From the NCBI RefSeq assembly GCF_016808095.1, contig NC_068973.1, positions 36,388,077 through 36,452,076 on the forward strand: DNA of 64,000 bases, read 5' to 3'. Both the position numbers and the translations under genes were made by a program. The stretch is from Vigna angularis. Taxonomy: Eukaryota > Streptophyta > Magnoliopsida > Fabales > Fabaceae. The notes beneath the pieces are model-generated. The model was not told where the DNA came from, made no database searches, and saw only the letters and a program-made list of their open reading frames with translations. The number at the start of each line of letters is the position of its first letter. The first letter of the stretch is position 1. Positions 23,032-34,620 of this stretch are shown here, piece by piece.

Positions 23032-24990
23032 TCAGTAAGGAGTTTGATAATACCCGGCTGGAGGCCCCATTCCATTGACTGGGGGCATTCCATAAGGCAT
23101 CATGGGCATGGGGCCTCCGGCATAGTATCCAGGGCCACTCAGTTTGGCCAAACTAGACTGGCCTTGCATCCCATCCCTTGCATACTGATGCCACACCTGC
23201 TGCTCCTGCACAAGCAAATGCTGCTTCTTCTCCATATCAGCCATTTGGACATAGGACGGGGGTGGAATGCTCAAGGATGCAGCAAATGGATCCTGATTAA
23301 CTGGCTGCACAGATCCATCTGGCGCAGGGAGAGCCAAAACAGGGGTTGTAGTCTTTCCCGGTCCTGGCAATGCCACACTGCTTGCACTCCCCCCACTCAA
23401 TTGGGTAGTGCTGACATGCTGCCTGACCATTCCTTGATCATACATGCCAGTCAACAATAGAGGATCCAAACCACCACCTAAAGCTGCCTTCTGCTTCGAC
23501 AAATTGCTTGCGGTCTCTACCAATGCCAATTCCCAATCAGCTTTCCCTGGCTCTGCAGCTGGGGTTTGCCAGGCTGAAGTCACTTCTGGTTGTCCATTTG
23601 AAGGGAATGCTTCCCATGATCCATTTGCATTATTGGCAGGCGCACCAGCAAACAGTGCCAAAGCAAACTTATTCCCCTGGTCATCTGCAGTGACTGTATC
23701 ATCTCTCAGATTCACCAAATCCTCTGTAACCTGCGGCTGGGGCTTAGGCTCCGGCTCAGGTGGAGGAGGAGGGGTATAATTCTCCGGAGGAGGCAATGCC
23801 TTGATTTCGTTCATATCTGGTGCCGGCTCCTCCTCTACCTTCTCTACAGGTGGAGCCTCCTCTTTCCTCTCGGGACTCTTCGGCCTCTTAGCCCTATCCC
23901 TCACAAACTCCTCCAACGTCTCAAGCAACTTGCTGGTAATCCTCTGAACCTCAGGGTACTCCGAGGACCTAGCCACACCAGTATTCTTACACCAATTATA
24001 AAAAGTAACAAGCTCATCAATCTGCTTAGCCGCACTGGCATAAGCATCAAAAGCCTTCACGCAATCGGCATACTCCATATCAAAGAACTTGTCAAGCAAC
24101 ACAGCCAAAACCTCACATATATCAGCATACAACTGAAAACTCTCCTTAACCACCGGATACAAAGCAATCAAGACCATCCTACTATTCTTCGCCAACCCAG
24201 TAGGCCTACAAGCCAGAAACCGATCCAACAAGCTCTGCAAATGGCCCATCTTACCAAAACCCCTCTCCGGGGTCATATCCCTCAAAGGAGTCACACTCAC
24301 AACACTCCTCTCATCTCCCCTGCCCACCGATTCACTCATGTCCCCAAAAGACCTCGTCCTCCTCATCCCATTATCATACCCATAGCTACCTTCCCCTCTA
24401 TACTCCCCACCACCGTAGTCATACGGCGGCGACCGGAAATTGTCCCTTCCGCCAAACCTATCATCAGCACCACCGCCGCCGCCAACACTACCACCACCGG
24501 CACCGGCGGCGGTGCTTTTTCTATCAAACAGCATCAACTCAAGCCTCTGGTCAAGATACATGGCATAGGTCCTCACAAAAGCCGAGTGATCCCAGGAGCT
24601 GGAGTGAGCCTCGTCTCTAAAATCAGACATATTGAGGAGCCGTGTTCCTCTGCGGGTGGCGTAAAGGATCTCCTCCTGGAACAGAGGGGGACCCTCGTTC
24701 ATGAGCCGGTGTACGAGCATGAGCGCCTTGAGCGCCACAATCCAGTCGCGCGTCTTCCCCAAACGCTTGGACACCGCGGAGACGCATGCGTGGACGTAGC
24801 CCCGCGAGTGCGACATGAGGTTCAAGATCTCCCTGACGTACTTCTCGCTGGCGGGGTCGTCATCGTGGCTGGTGGCCTTGACTACCGCGACTTCCATCTC
24901 CGGCGCCATGTTGCTGGCGACCTTCGCAATCCCTATGCTGGTCTGGTCCTTCACCACCCCAATCGCCTTCCGGATCGTCGTGGGAGCCAT
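23032..24990 (-). CDS. ANTH-domain clathrin assembly protein (AP180/ECA4-CAP1 type)
   Basis: One coding exon of 652 residues; the start is the ATG at 24990, reading MAPTTIRKAIGVVKDQTSIG. Residues 20-160 are the ENTH/ANTH fold with the conserved VKATSHDDDP and YVREIL (phosphoinositide binding), and the long ANTH helices continue to about residue 370 (RPTGLAKNSRMVLIALYPVV, SFQLYADIC). Residues 160-250 are a Gly/Ser/Arg-rich insert. A charged, proline-rich hinge (PPPENYTPPPPPEPEPKPQP) leads to a C-terminal adaptor tail with WELALVETASNLSKQKAALG, DPLLL and DPFAASLSIPPP, which are motifs for binding clathrin and AP-2, and a Met/Pro/Gly-rich end. It should recruit clathrin to membranes during endocytosis. 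Closest recalled relatives are At4g32285 and its duplicate At2g25430. Coding DNA is much richer in GC than its surroundings. Confidence 0.96.
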   Translation of the reverse strand: MAPTTIRKAIGVVKDQTSIGIAKVASNMAPEMEVAVVKATSHDDDPASEKYVREILNLMSHSRGYVHACVSAVSKRLGKTRDWIVALKALMLVHRLMNEGPPLFQEEILYATRRGTRLLNMSDFRDEAHSSSWDHSAFVRTYAMYLDQRLELMLFDRKSTAAGAGGGSVGGGGGADDRFGGRDNFRSPPYDYGGGEYRGEGSYGYDNGMRRTRSFGDMSESVGRGDERSVVSVTPLRDMTPERGFGKMGHLQSLLDRFLACRPTGLAKNSRMVLIALYPVVKESFQLYADICEVLAVLLDKFFDMEYADCVKAFDAYASAAKQIDELVTFYNWCKNTGVARSSEYPEVQRITSKLLETLEEFVRDRAKRPKSPERKEEAPPVEKVEEEPAPDMNEIKALPPPENYTPPPPPEPEPKPQPQVTEDLVNLRDDTVTADDQGNKFALALFAGAPANNANGSWEAFPSNGQPEVTSAWQTPAAEPGKADWELALVETASNLSKQKAALGGGLDPLLLTGMYDQGMVRQHVSTTQLSGGSASSVALPGPGKTTTPVLALPAPDGSVQPVNQDPFAASLSIPPPSYVQMADMEKKQHLLVQEQQVWHQYARDGMQGQSSLAKLSGPGYYAGGPMPMMPYGMPPVNGMGPPAGYYQTPY

Positions 24991-25030
24991 CGCAAACCCC
25001 AACCTTACTCACTCACACACTAAACCCTCG

Positions 25031-25101
25031 CTGAATTAATCAACAAATTTTGGAAAACCAGAAATCCGTTCAGATTGAATTGATAAATCCTCAGGACTTA
25101 C
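25031..25101 (-). other. Likely 5' UTR intron of the clathrin assembly gene
   Basis: On the minus strand a strong donor CAG|GTAAGTCC (exon end at 25102) is followed 71 bases later by a T-rich stretch and the acceptor TTAATTCAG (exon resumes at 25030), 40 bases before the ATG. Such leader introns are common in plant genes with a single coding exon. Confidence 0.6.
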
Positions 25102-25102
25102 C

Positions 25103-27249
25103 TGAGCACCTAGATCCGCGCGAAATCGGGTAGAGGGATCCGATTGGAGGGATTCGGAGCTAGATTATTGGAGCGTGGCGTTCGGGTGAATAGCAGCGGA
25201 GAATAAAAGGGTCCAAATGCGTGAACTCCGTGGAACCCTGTGATCTGTGAGACTCTCAGATCTGCGATGAGAGAGAGAAACAGAGAAGAGAAGAGAAATA
25301 CAAAAGTCTGTTCTTGTAAACTCTAATACCAATAGCTACCGCCTACCCAAACTCTCTGTATCTGCAGGAAGGGTAGGGATTCGCTGCGACGCGTACGGCT
25401 TACGGTGACGTGGACAGCTTTCCTCCTTCTTCATACCCATTTTGTTTTTTATATTGCCGTTGCGATGTGAACACGTGGAGCCCCATTGCTGCTGTGATGA
25501 GGTGGGTCCCACTTCCTGAAGTACAACTAGCAAGTCGTCGGTGGGATGTTGAAATCTGAAATGCCTTGGATTCATCCCAAGCAACCAATGTTAGCATTTG
25601 TCTCCTGTGTTTGCCTTTTTCTCCTTATTTTCCATTTCATTCCTTTTCCTTTTATTCTACTGTCTCTCACTTCCATTTTCATTATTTTTTACTTAAATAA
25701 CAATAATTATAATAATAAAAAATCACATAAATAGTGCTTAAAAATATGACAGTGAATCCGGTCCATCGAGTGAGATTGGATTGGGTTTAAAATAATGTCA
25801 TTTTATTTACTTAATTTAATTTAATTTAATTATTTTATTAATCTATGTTTCAATATTATTATTTATATATTTTTATTTTATTGTAGAAGAAAAAAAAGAA
25901 AAATATGTTATAGTTTATTTATTTAAAACTTTAATACTATAAATAGATAAAAAAACACAAAATCAATCCATTTAAGAACTTATTTGTGTTTGTTTTTGGA
26001 TTAAATGGTTTGGTGTTTTTTTATTTTGAATTGTTTTTAAAATTTAGTAACATTTTATTTGAATTACGAAAATGTAATTTTTTTAAAATTTGAAAAAAAA
26101 TTGTAATTAAGTGAATGAGTGAGTCAACCGTTTAACCATCATGTGGTGGATCGAACCAAATTCAATTTTTTTTGTTCGCTTAAATAAATCAGATTATGTT
26201 AATTCATAGTGAATAAACCAAATCGAATGGAGTTACTCGTTTTAACAAAACAATATGTATTATTTATACAAATTATTGCTCTTGGAATTATCAACTATAA
26301 TAAGGTGATAATTAAAGATGTAACTAACCGCTTCCTCTGAAATTAAACTTGTGCTTCATTGCTCATAAGTTTGTCATTGGGATAAAAAAGTCAAGTTATA
26401 TAATGAATGAGGCAAATAATAATTGTTAACTACAGCATATCCGTTAAAATCAATAATGTTTAGTAGAAAAATTTAAAACTATAAATATTATAAACAATAC
26501 AGGTAGCAGTGTTCACTTGCCAGCTAAAAAACGATGGAAAAAATGTTTTTAATTATGTGCATCTAGATCACAGCTGATTCTGAACGAGTAATTAGCTGTT
26601 GAATACTAATCCAACTCATGCTTTCTATTGAATTCTATTTTGACTCTTTAAACCATTTCTTTGGTCGTTGGAGTTAAAATTGATTCAACAACAGTTATTA
26701 AAATCTAGACTTTGAATTTCTGTTTTTTTTTTTCAACAACGACTTCGTATCCGTTGGAGATCCATGTGACCAAAGGATAGAAAGTGGAAACAATCAACCA
26801 ATGCTTCCAAACCTCACAAGATTCAAGGACTTTTTTTTTTTCAGGTATTCTGTTTATTGAATTTGATTCTCACTATTTTTTATTTATTATTTTTTGCTGA
26901 AGGTTTTAATTAATATCTTAAAACTGTGTGCTAAAAGTTTTATTTTTATAGTAAACTCTTAAAAATGATTTTTTTTAATGAGCCTTTAAGCGGATGTTGT
27001 ATCTATTTAGCTCAACACTTGCCCATAGGTTGAAAGTTACTTATAATATTAAATCTTAACCCCTTTATGCATATAAATATTGACCTCTTTTATCAAACAA
27101 AACATCAAGTCTTAATCTAATAGTCATCAAGTTAGGTCGCTGGGCAATGATGAAACAACCACTCACATCTTTACATGTAGATGTTGATAACTCATCTTAA
27201 TCTAAATAGTATGTAAAATATATTTTGATGTTGAAATACAGCATGAAAA
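25103..27249. other. Spacer between the clathrin assembly gene and tRNA-Arg
   Basis: The first 250 bases carry the 5' leader and promoter of the minus-strand gene (CT/GA-rich near 25260-25310). The rest is AT-rich, with no coding or splicing signal that I can support. Confidence 0.5.
25472..25477. promoter_or_regulatory. G-box (CACGTG) upstream of the clathrin assembly gene
   Basis: ACACGTGG lies about 480 bp before the ATG, in a GC-richer stretch that also has GTGACGTGGA at about 25405. It is a possible bHLH or bZIP site; its use is inferred from position only. Confidence 0.3.
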
Positions 27250-27322
27250 GGTCGCGTGGCCTAATGGATAAGGCGCTCGCCTCCGGAGCGGGAGATTGTG
27301 GGTTCGAGTCCCACCGTGATCG
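27250..27322 (+). tRNA. tRNA-Arg (CCG)
   Basis: A 73-base cloverleaf without an intron. The acceptor stem GGTCGCG pairs with CGTGATC (two G-U pairs), then discriminator G. The D arm is GCC...GGC around TAATGGATAA. The anticodon stem CTCGC/GCGGG encloses the loop CTCCGGA, giving anticodon CCG with U33. The T arm is GTGGG-TTCGAGT-CCCAC. Box A (TGGCCTAATGG) and box B (GGTTCGAGTCC) are intact, no CCA is encoded, and a TTTT terminator begins 5 bases later. It reads arginine codon CGG. Confidence 0.96.
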
Positions 27323-27327
27323 ATCGA

Positions 27328-27331
27328 CTTT
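27328..27331 (+). terminator. Pol III T-run terminator of tRNA-Arg
   Basis: TTTT closely follows the tRNA 3' end, with a second TTTTT a few bases later. Confidence 0.7.
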
Positions 27332-29285
27332 TCAATTTTTGATGATATATTTATTTCCAAGTTTTTTATTAATCAAAACAAATTGAATTCAACAAATTTT
27401 CAAATGTCAACAGAAACTAAGAAAACATAGTGAAAAGACTTTCACCGCGTTAAGTAATTTATATTATTTTTTCTTCTTTTCTTTTTTAGCTTTTTATTTG
27501 AACTGAAAAGATTTCAGTTTTTTTTGAGAACGATGGAGTCAAAGGGAGTAAGACATTTCAGAGAGATAAAATAAATAATAGAATTGTTTTATCTGAAAAC
27601 ACTCTAATCAACCACAACCACTGTAGTCAAAGTGGATGTGAAGTTAGGTATCTACACTTCAATGACAATTATATTCAATGGCGTGACATATCAGAGAAAA
27701 AATTGTTGGAACTAAATTTGTGGTGATTTTAAGGCTGCCATTACTCGGTTTAATTTAATGGACAAACGAAAAAGGGGAACCAATAATAGACAAAACAACT
27801 GCATGTATAAAAGTAAAATATCATACTTTGTTTCTTAAGAAAGAAAAGTGTATTGTACGTAGTCGAACATTCGGCCCTATCAATTATAGTCTCAAAATAG
27901 TTATCTAACACACTAATATAGGATACTATTTATTGGGTATCTACACTACTAGGTTGTAGCAAGTAGGATGATCACCAAACACTTTGTTATGGATGGAATA
28001 TTTATGATATCACATATTGTATTTATAAAGGAGTAAGTTTAATCTTACATATAGTGGATACCAACGATTGAATAGTGAATATTATGTTTCGTGAACCAAA
28101 GACTACACTGATTATCTAATAAGCATACTCCTCATTAGAGCAGGGTGCCGCGCCACCTACTAATACATACTCTTGTTTTTTGTTTCCGGCAGACATTATC
28201 ACATTAGGTAATTTAACCAAAAATAATTGTCGTTTGTCACACAGATAAGTTGATCATTGAGTTCATGGGCCAATAGACTCATAATTAAGATCCATTCAAG
28301 TTCACTTTTTGCAATAATTCAATTTTGATTAAAATCTTTAACCAAAATACTAATTTGAGTGTCAAATAATCTTATGCAAAAACTCTATCTTTCGATAGAA
28401 AAGGAAAGAAAACGAGTATCATGAAGTAGAAGTACGTGAAATGAAAAAATAATTTACCAACTTCTTAAGAAAAAAAAAGGTTTAAACAAGATATTACAAT
28501 TTCACTACAATTAAACTTATGCAAATTACATACCCATAAATGGTTCCTTATTAGTTTTTCAATTATTTCCACTTTAATATTGTAATTTTTAGATTATTGT
28601 CAATCATTTCAAGATTTTGTGCGAAACTGGCATCTTTTGTGACTTGAAAAGTAGTACAAGAATAAACAACTTTGTTAGTTTAATTGTGACCAGAAAGGAT
28701 ACGTGTCTAGCATTTAAATAAAAATGGAGTAAAATACTAAAGGTATAACTGATTACGTATAAATAATTGTAACTCTTACTAAAATTTAAACAATTAATGT
28801 TACTAAATTGAAAGCATTTCACCAAAAATATCAAGTGAACAAAACAAGACATAACCAATTTACTGTGTTGAAGACAATCCTTGATCACAAAGAAAAGTGT
28901 GCAGTGAGTTACAGTTATTTGTATGGGAAGAACAAGGTTGTGGAATCACAAAAGACAACTGCAACACATGTCTCACTGCTGTTACTACTGGCAGCAGAGG
29001 AATGCCTTTGGATACCAACTTCTTGATAAATACTTCTGCTACCTTACTATAATGCAATATTTCTACTGATACAAATGATCACTCAGAAAATGTGAAAGTG
29101 CGATCAGGTTACTTGTGACTGAAACGACACAAAGTTATTATTAAAGAATTAAAGTTGAAGCAGTTACTTGAAATCCAACTTTTCATATATATTGAGGCTT
29201 TTGCTCTCTACAACCTTTTCAAAGCAAATACTTTTTCCCCGAAGGGAGCACCATAAACAGCATCATAGCAAAATTATAAACTCTA
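27332..29285. other. Spacer between tRNA-Arg and the IAA29-like gene
   Basis: No supported gene. The right end must contain the 3' UTR of the minus-strand Aux/IAA gene. Frames on both strands at about 28800-29060 show no domain. Confidence 0.5.
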
Positions 29286-29923
29286 TCAAATAGTTTCACT
29301 TCCATTCTTCAGTAGCACCAAACGCCGCACTGTATCAATAAATGATCTGCAAACCGACAAAGTGCTGTTGTTCTTTAGATACCTTAACATCATAATATTC
29401 CTAAACTCTCACTTTTTTTATCCAAATAATCAATCTATATGTAAAATATACACTTACTGCCATGGAACATGTCCTACTTGCAGCCAATCTCCTTGCTCGT
29501 TTCGAAAGGTGAGTGTGTAACTTTCTCCAGCCTCCTCCGATTTTTGGTCTGCATAAATATAAAGTGTATGGACAAAATCAAAAACAAAATCCACTGTACA
29601 CACCTTAAGAAAAAAATGCAGAACTATTCACTTACATTTAGCAAACATGTTGATCAAGGCGTTTGTAAGTGTTTTATACGAGTTGAAAAGCCTCAAATTG
29701 ATTTTCCTTCCTATGGTTACCCCTTCCATGTTAACTTTGACATATAAAGAGTTTGGTCCTCTACTTTGATTCCCGTTAGCTTGAATCCTATCGTTCCTGA
29801 TTTGGCCTCTTGCAGGATGATGCTGATGAAGTTCTTTCCTCCTCCATGACTTAACTGGTGGCCACCCCACCAAATGGCTTTCTTCACTACGGTTCCTGTG
29901 TATACATGATAAAAGTAAAAGTA

Positions 29924-29969
<46 letters not shown>

Positions 29970-30517
29970 CTTCTCATTTTTAGAAAGTTTAATTCTCCTG
30001 TACTGAGAACAAAACAGTGCAATTATTCTATGATCAATTGAAGTTTTATCTTGATAATATGTATAATACAAATATACTAAAGGTCAACTAAGTCCAATTT
30101 TGATAGAAGAACAACACATATTTATAGAACTGTATCTGAGTGTTGTCTTTTACCGAGAGATGTGTATATATGATCCAAATGTTAATTTCTACTTTAGAAG
30201 CTACTTTTAGAAGGGTAAGAAAAGCTGGAAATAGAAAGAAACAGAACTTACTCGTTGGGTGTGTGAATGTTTCTTCGCACTTTTTGACTACGGTCATCTT
30301 CTTCATTTGGCTGCCCACTCCATACTAGTAAAGGGAAAGGTTTCAGAAAACGTTCAAAGGACTCTTCAAAGTTGCGCTTGTGTTTGACATGCTTTCCACT
30401 TTCAGAACCGCAACTGGGTCTCCATAACTCTGAACTCACTATTTGTTTGGACTTGCTGAGCTTGAATTCCTCGGCAGAGTTGTGAGTGGGGAGAGCAAGA
30501 CCTAACTGAAGTTCCAT
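29286..30517 (-). CDS. IAA29: Aux/IAA auxin-response repressor, IAA29-like
   Basis: Four exons: 30517-30252, 29895-29636, 29548-29458 and 29346-29286, giving 225 residues. Domain I is an EAR repression motif at the very start, MELQLGLALP, which recruits TOPLESS corepressors. The segment SGQPNEEDD (residues 67-75) is shared with Arabidopsis IAA29. Domain II holds the degron VGWPPVK (98-104) for TIR1/AFB and auxin. Domain III (about 135-170) reads YVKVNMEGVTIGRK, then LFNSYKTLTNALINMF. Domain IV is GDWLQVGHVPW (195-205). It should bind ARF factors and be destroyed when auxin is present. The acidic part of the PB1 domain is weak: NEQGDW stands in place of the usual acidic pattern and His202 replaces the Asp of GDVPW. 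The start at 30517 puts the EAR motif at residue 2. Intron 1 contains a (TA)n tract. Confidence 0.95.
29926..29968. repeat. (TA)n microsatellite in IAA29-like intron 1
   Basis: 43 bases of alternating A and T, ending about 30 bases before the intron 1 acceptor in the direction of transcription, so length changes might affect the branch-point region. Confidence 0.95.
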
Positions 30518-30520
30518 ATG

Positions 30521-30526
30521 CACGTG
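30521..30526 (-). promoter_or_regulatory. G-box (CACGTG) just before the IAA29-like ATG
   Basis: CCACGTGC ends 3 bases before the start codon. IAA29 in Arabidopsis is a known direct target of PIF factors, which bind G-boxes. The site would lie in the short 5' UTR if the TATA box at 30576-30581 is used. Confidence 0.5.
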
Positions 30527-30575
30527 GTATAACGAAGAAGCTACCTAGGATATATGCAACGGGCACAGTCGAACA

Positions 30576-30581
30576 TTTATA
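30576..30581 (-). promoter_or_regulatory. TATA box of the IAA29-like gene
   Basis: CATATAAATG on the minus strand, about 60 bases before the ATG, predicts a transcript start near 30550 and a leader of about 30 bases. Confidence 0.55.
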
Positions 30582-30670
30582 TGGGCTATTCTCAAAGTTA
30601 GATATAGATCACTCCTAGCCTTCTCAAAAGTTATTGAGATTATTATTAGACCTTTGAGACTTGCAATAAG

Positions 30671-30699
<29 letters not shown>
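30671..30699. repeat. (TA)n microsatellite in the IAA29-like promoter
   Basis: 29 bases of TA repeat about 155 bp before the ATG and less than 100 bp before the likely TATA box. Confidence 0.95.
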
Positions 30700-30703
<4 letters not shown>

Positions 30704-33700
30704 TTATTTATGTGTGTGTATGTTCTTGTGTGCATGTGTGAGTGAGGCATAAGAATGAAAAGGACCACTGTCTTATGGAAGAAGGATTGTTAAAGACAAC
30801 ATGGAAGGTGGGTCGGCTAAAAGTGAAGCAGCATTATAAGCTAGTTGAGGAATGAGAGCACCAACGTGCCACAACCACTTTACCCGCTTTCTTTTAGTTG
30901 TCTCAATTTTCCTACATGTGTCCCCACTTACACATATATATTCTCTCTCTAGAAGTTTTTTCATTGCTTTGGTTAATTATTATATACTTAGTATAATAAT
31001 AATCATGTATTAATGTTTTAGGAAACTATCGCATTCGTTAAAACCGTAATCGGGTGAAGATGATCGTTCTGAAAAGATTAGAGATTAGGTTCATCAACTG
31101 GGGAAGAATCTAATCTTGGAAACACGATGTGTTGATATCCATTTCAAGATAAATGAGACACGGACAGATAAGCAGAAAGAATGCAGAGATAGATATATAT
31201 AACATAATATAATGTGATATAATTTTATATTATTTATCAAAACGGAACAACTTGTATTTGTTTATGATACGATTGGTTTTCTTTTTCTAGTGGAATCTCT
31301 TTATAGCCTAACATCGTGTGTCAAATTTTGTGTCGCCTCCCTCTGATTCTGATTAATGATGTTGAACTTGTATCAAACTCATGTAGCAAACGAAAAATAC
31401 GATTTGTGATTACGGAAGAGGTAGCTTCCAAACAAAATAAAAAATGTTTAGCAGTTCATGCACCTGTTGATATTGTTTGCTAATAAGTCCAATGTGTCGG
31501 TTGATGTCCGTCAAACGTATCATGATTTTAGAAGAACTCAGAACTTCCCTATTTCCACTGATGCACATACGCTTCACCTTGGTTTGATCTTTTAATTAAT
31601 TGGTTGATTAATAATTAATTAATCCCTTAGGTACCTGGTACCATGTTAGTGTCGTAAAGAATAGTTTGTTTTAGATTATGTTTGAAAATAGTGGTGGAGA
31701 AAGGTATGTAGCATGGTTAGGTATATGGTCGAAAAGAGAATGGTAGTGTAGGGCTATGGATAGAGGAAAATGGAGTGCTGGTCCAGCCAGGTTAAGAGGT
31801 AGTGAAGGCCACGTGATGGTGCAAGGGAAATGGGAGATTATGGTATTCAGTGAAGACTGCACGAGCAGTGGAAGAGGTTGTATCTGGTTGTGGTGCGGTG
31901 AAGGTTGCAAAGTTGAAGTAGTAGGACCCTATAAATATGATAGGTCTAATTCCTTGCTTGCCCTTTACCTGGCATTGATTACTGCTCCCACTCTCTACAA
32001 CTCACCATATCCAACACTTGGGTAACCATCGCTCTTCACAACTGCCACCTTTGTCTCTCCTCAATCTTACTTTTCAGGATCACGATTACAGTAATTCTCT
32101 CAAACATCTTTACATTCATTTCATTTTACATCTATTATAAGAATAAAATACTCAACATACCATAGGACTGTATGTTTTCTGATCCAACGCTCAACGTTTT
32201 CAAATGATCATAACAGGATCATTTTCACTCTCACTTATTTATTTTCAAACTGAATTGTTGCTTTGATTTGAACACATTTATCACATTTATATAAGTTTTT
32301 TTTGTCGTGACGAGGTTGATTAAAAATTTATTTCGAAACTTATAAATACGAAAATAAAGTAAAAAGATAACTGATTGCATTTATTGTGAATTTGAGATTT
32401 TATTATAATAACTGATAGAGTCACGTTGAGATGTCTTTAACATGTATCAGTCCATACGATTTGAAAGTTGGAATATTATAACCAAGACTCTACACTCAAA
32501 ACTATCGTAAAATAATAAAATTTTGTATTTATAAAAGAAAAAAAAACATAGAATAGTATACAATGATTTTGTGTTATTCTAACAATTAATTCCTAAAATT
32601 ATAAAACTTAACTCAACTTTTGCCCTCTAATCAGGATTTTAAAAAAATCTTATATAATTTATAATCAAAATTAGTGATAATTGTTTAATATTTTCATTTT
32701 CTACTTTAATTAACACTTTTTATAACGAAGGTACTGTGTAAAAAAATATTGAATATCAAAATATATATCATGTTCGATAATGAAACAGTGAATATTTATC
32801 TACTAGAGTAGGACACCTCCTCGTTTGGGTGTATTTATGATGTAATCTTTGAAGCAATATATGAAACATTTATATTTTTATGGAAAAATCTTTTCGTAAA
32901 GTTTCCGTGGAGTGCGTCATATGGGTGCAATTAGGCTTAATTTATTTAAGGAGAAAAACGAGTTAGATAAAAAGTAAAAAAAAAATTACACAAACTTTAG
33001 ATGGACAGAATACTTATATTGTTTTATATGTTAGTTTTTATCTGTATTTATAACATAATTTTAACGGTGAAAAAAAAAGTATTCTCGTAGTAAAATACTC
33101 TCAACTAATTTTATACTAAAAAACTTAATCATGAATTGAATATAAACTAAATAATTGAATAAGTTCGTTTTAAAATATTCAAAATCTTGTATTTTGTATT
33201 TTTTTCATTTAAAATATTTTTTTTAAAATTATTGCATTCTTTTGTTAAAATTTATTTGTATATGATAACTTGTCAACTTAATTACTTTTTGAATTCTAAC
33301 ATTGGACTGTTGATCCTTAAAACTCTTCATCTTATCTCTAGATTTTTAACATTTCTAATTTAACTTTATTTTAGAGTATTTGTAATGTAACTCCACTTCC
33401 AAAAATATTTACAAATTTAAGTTTATAATTTAACTTCATATTTTAAATATTTCTCACTCAATTTTATATAAGACATTTCATTTTCAATTCCAGATATTAA
33501 AGAGCATGAACTCACCCACCTTTCGAACATCTTACATTTTTAGAAGTTTTCCTAACTTCATTTTTCTATTTTTAATGGTCATTGGTAAGTTATATTATGA
33601 AGCTTTTTTTATTACATGTTCAGGTTTTTTAATTTTATTTAATATTTAAGAAATTAAAAGTAATAAATATTTACGAAATTTGGGAAAGCAAATATTATAT

Positions 33701-34039
33701 ACTTTTGGTTGCTTTAAAATGAATTTTGTATTATCTGGTTAATATTAAAAGCTATCCTCTTCTTGATAGGTGAAATAAAGTTTGGAAATATAAAATTGAC
33801 TTTAACTGAGTAGCAATGTGAACCGATGGATTCGATGTCCCTCTCGAATCTGGAAGGCGAAAAGATTCTGTTCTAAAGTTTATTCGATGGCCCACTTCAA
33901 GGAAACGATGTGCTTCGACACATTATCACTATGTTTTTTTGAGTTCCCAAACCAATTTTTGTTGTGCCTAACTTTGTCTTCGACTAAAGGACAACAAAAC
34001 TTTGGTCTTATGGGAAGCACTTATTCTTCGTTTAAGTAA

Positions 34040-34620
34040 GATAATCCCGTAAGTAACTCATACTTTCAAAACGAGTTAACTCATTCCATTTGGTTTGATT
34101 CGTAAGTTCACTTAATCAATTCATTTTATTTATTAACGAATTTAAAAAATTCAAATATAACTTGACTCGACTATTATGAATTAATGAATTAAACAGGTTA
34201 ATTTATTGATTTATTTAATTATAATTTTTTTTAATTTAAAAAATACATATTTTTTTAATTAAAATGTAAATAAAGTTTAATCTAGATATAATAAAAAATA
34301 TCTTAAACTTTAAATATATAAAAAATTATAATATAATCTAAAATAATGTTAAACTCTGAATATAATTTAAAAGTACAAAAATTTAAAATAAATTATTATA
34401 TAATATTAAATTATTCTTGTTGTTTATTCATCTATAATATAAGTCAATCCAGCGTATTTTTGTTAAACCTATTTTAACTCGTGAGTTAGGTTCAGTTTAC
34501 AGATTCAATCTAAATGCATCGAATTCTTAATGAATTTGAAATTTTTAATTTCTTTTAAATTCTACTCGAATCAAATTTGTAATGCCATACTTAACTCGCA
34601 GATTTTAACTCATTTTAAAA
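34040..34620 (+). mobile_element. MITE-like element, copy 1
   Basis: Shares with the segment at 61815-62315, in the same orientation and order: GGTTAA, TTTAATTATAATTTTTTTT, a run like AATGTAAATAAA, ATGTTAAACT, and CATCTATAATAT. The ends contain inverted motifs (GAGTTAACTC at the left, ACTCGTGAGTTAGGTT at the right). No protein is coded. The borders are approximate and no target duplication was found, so the class is uncertain. Confidence 0.5.

Noticed and set aside
24241..25023. 260-residue plus-strand frame
   Set aside because: It is antisense to the GC-rich 5' part of the ANTH gene; it is His/Pro/Arg-rich, as expected for a shadow frame, and has no own signals.
31756..32025. 89-residue frame starting MDRGKWSAGPARL
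   Set aside because: No domain and no continuing exon; the TATA-like sequence inside it speaks against coding use, and the region is the shared upstream DNA of two divergent genes.
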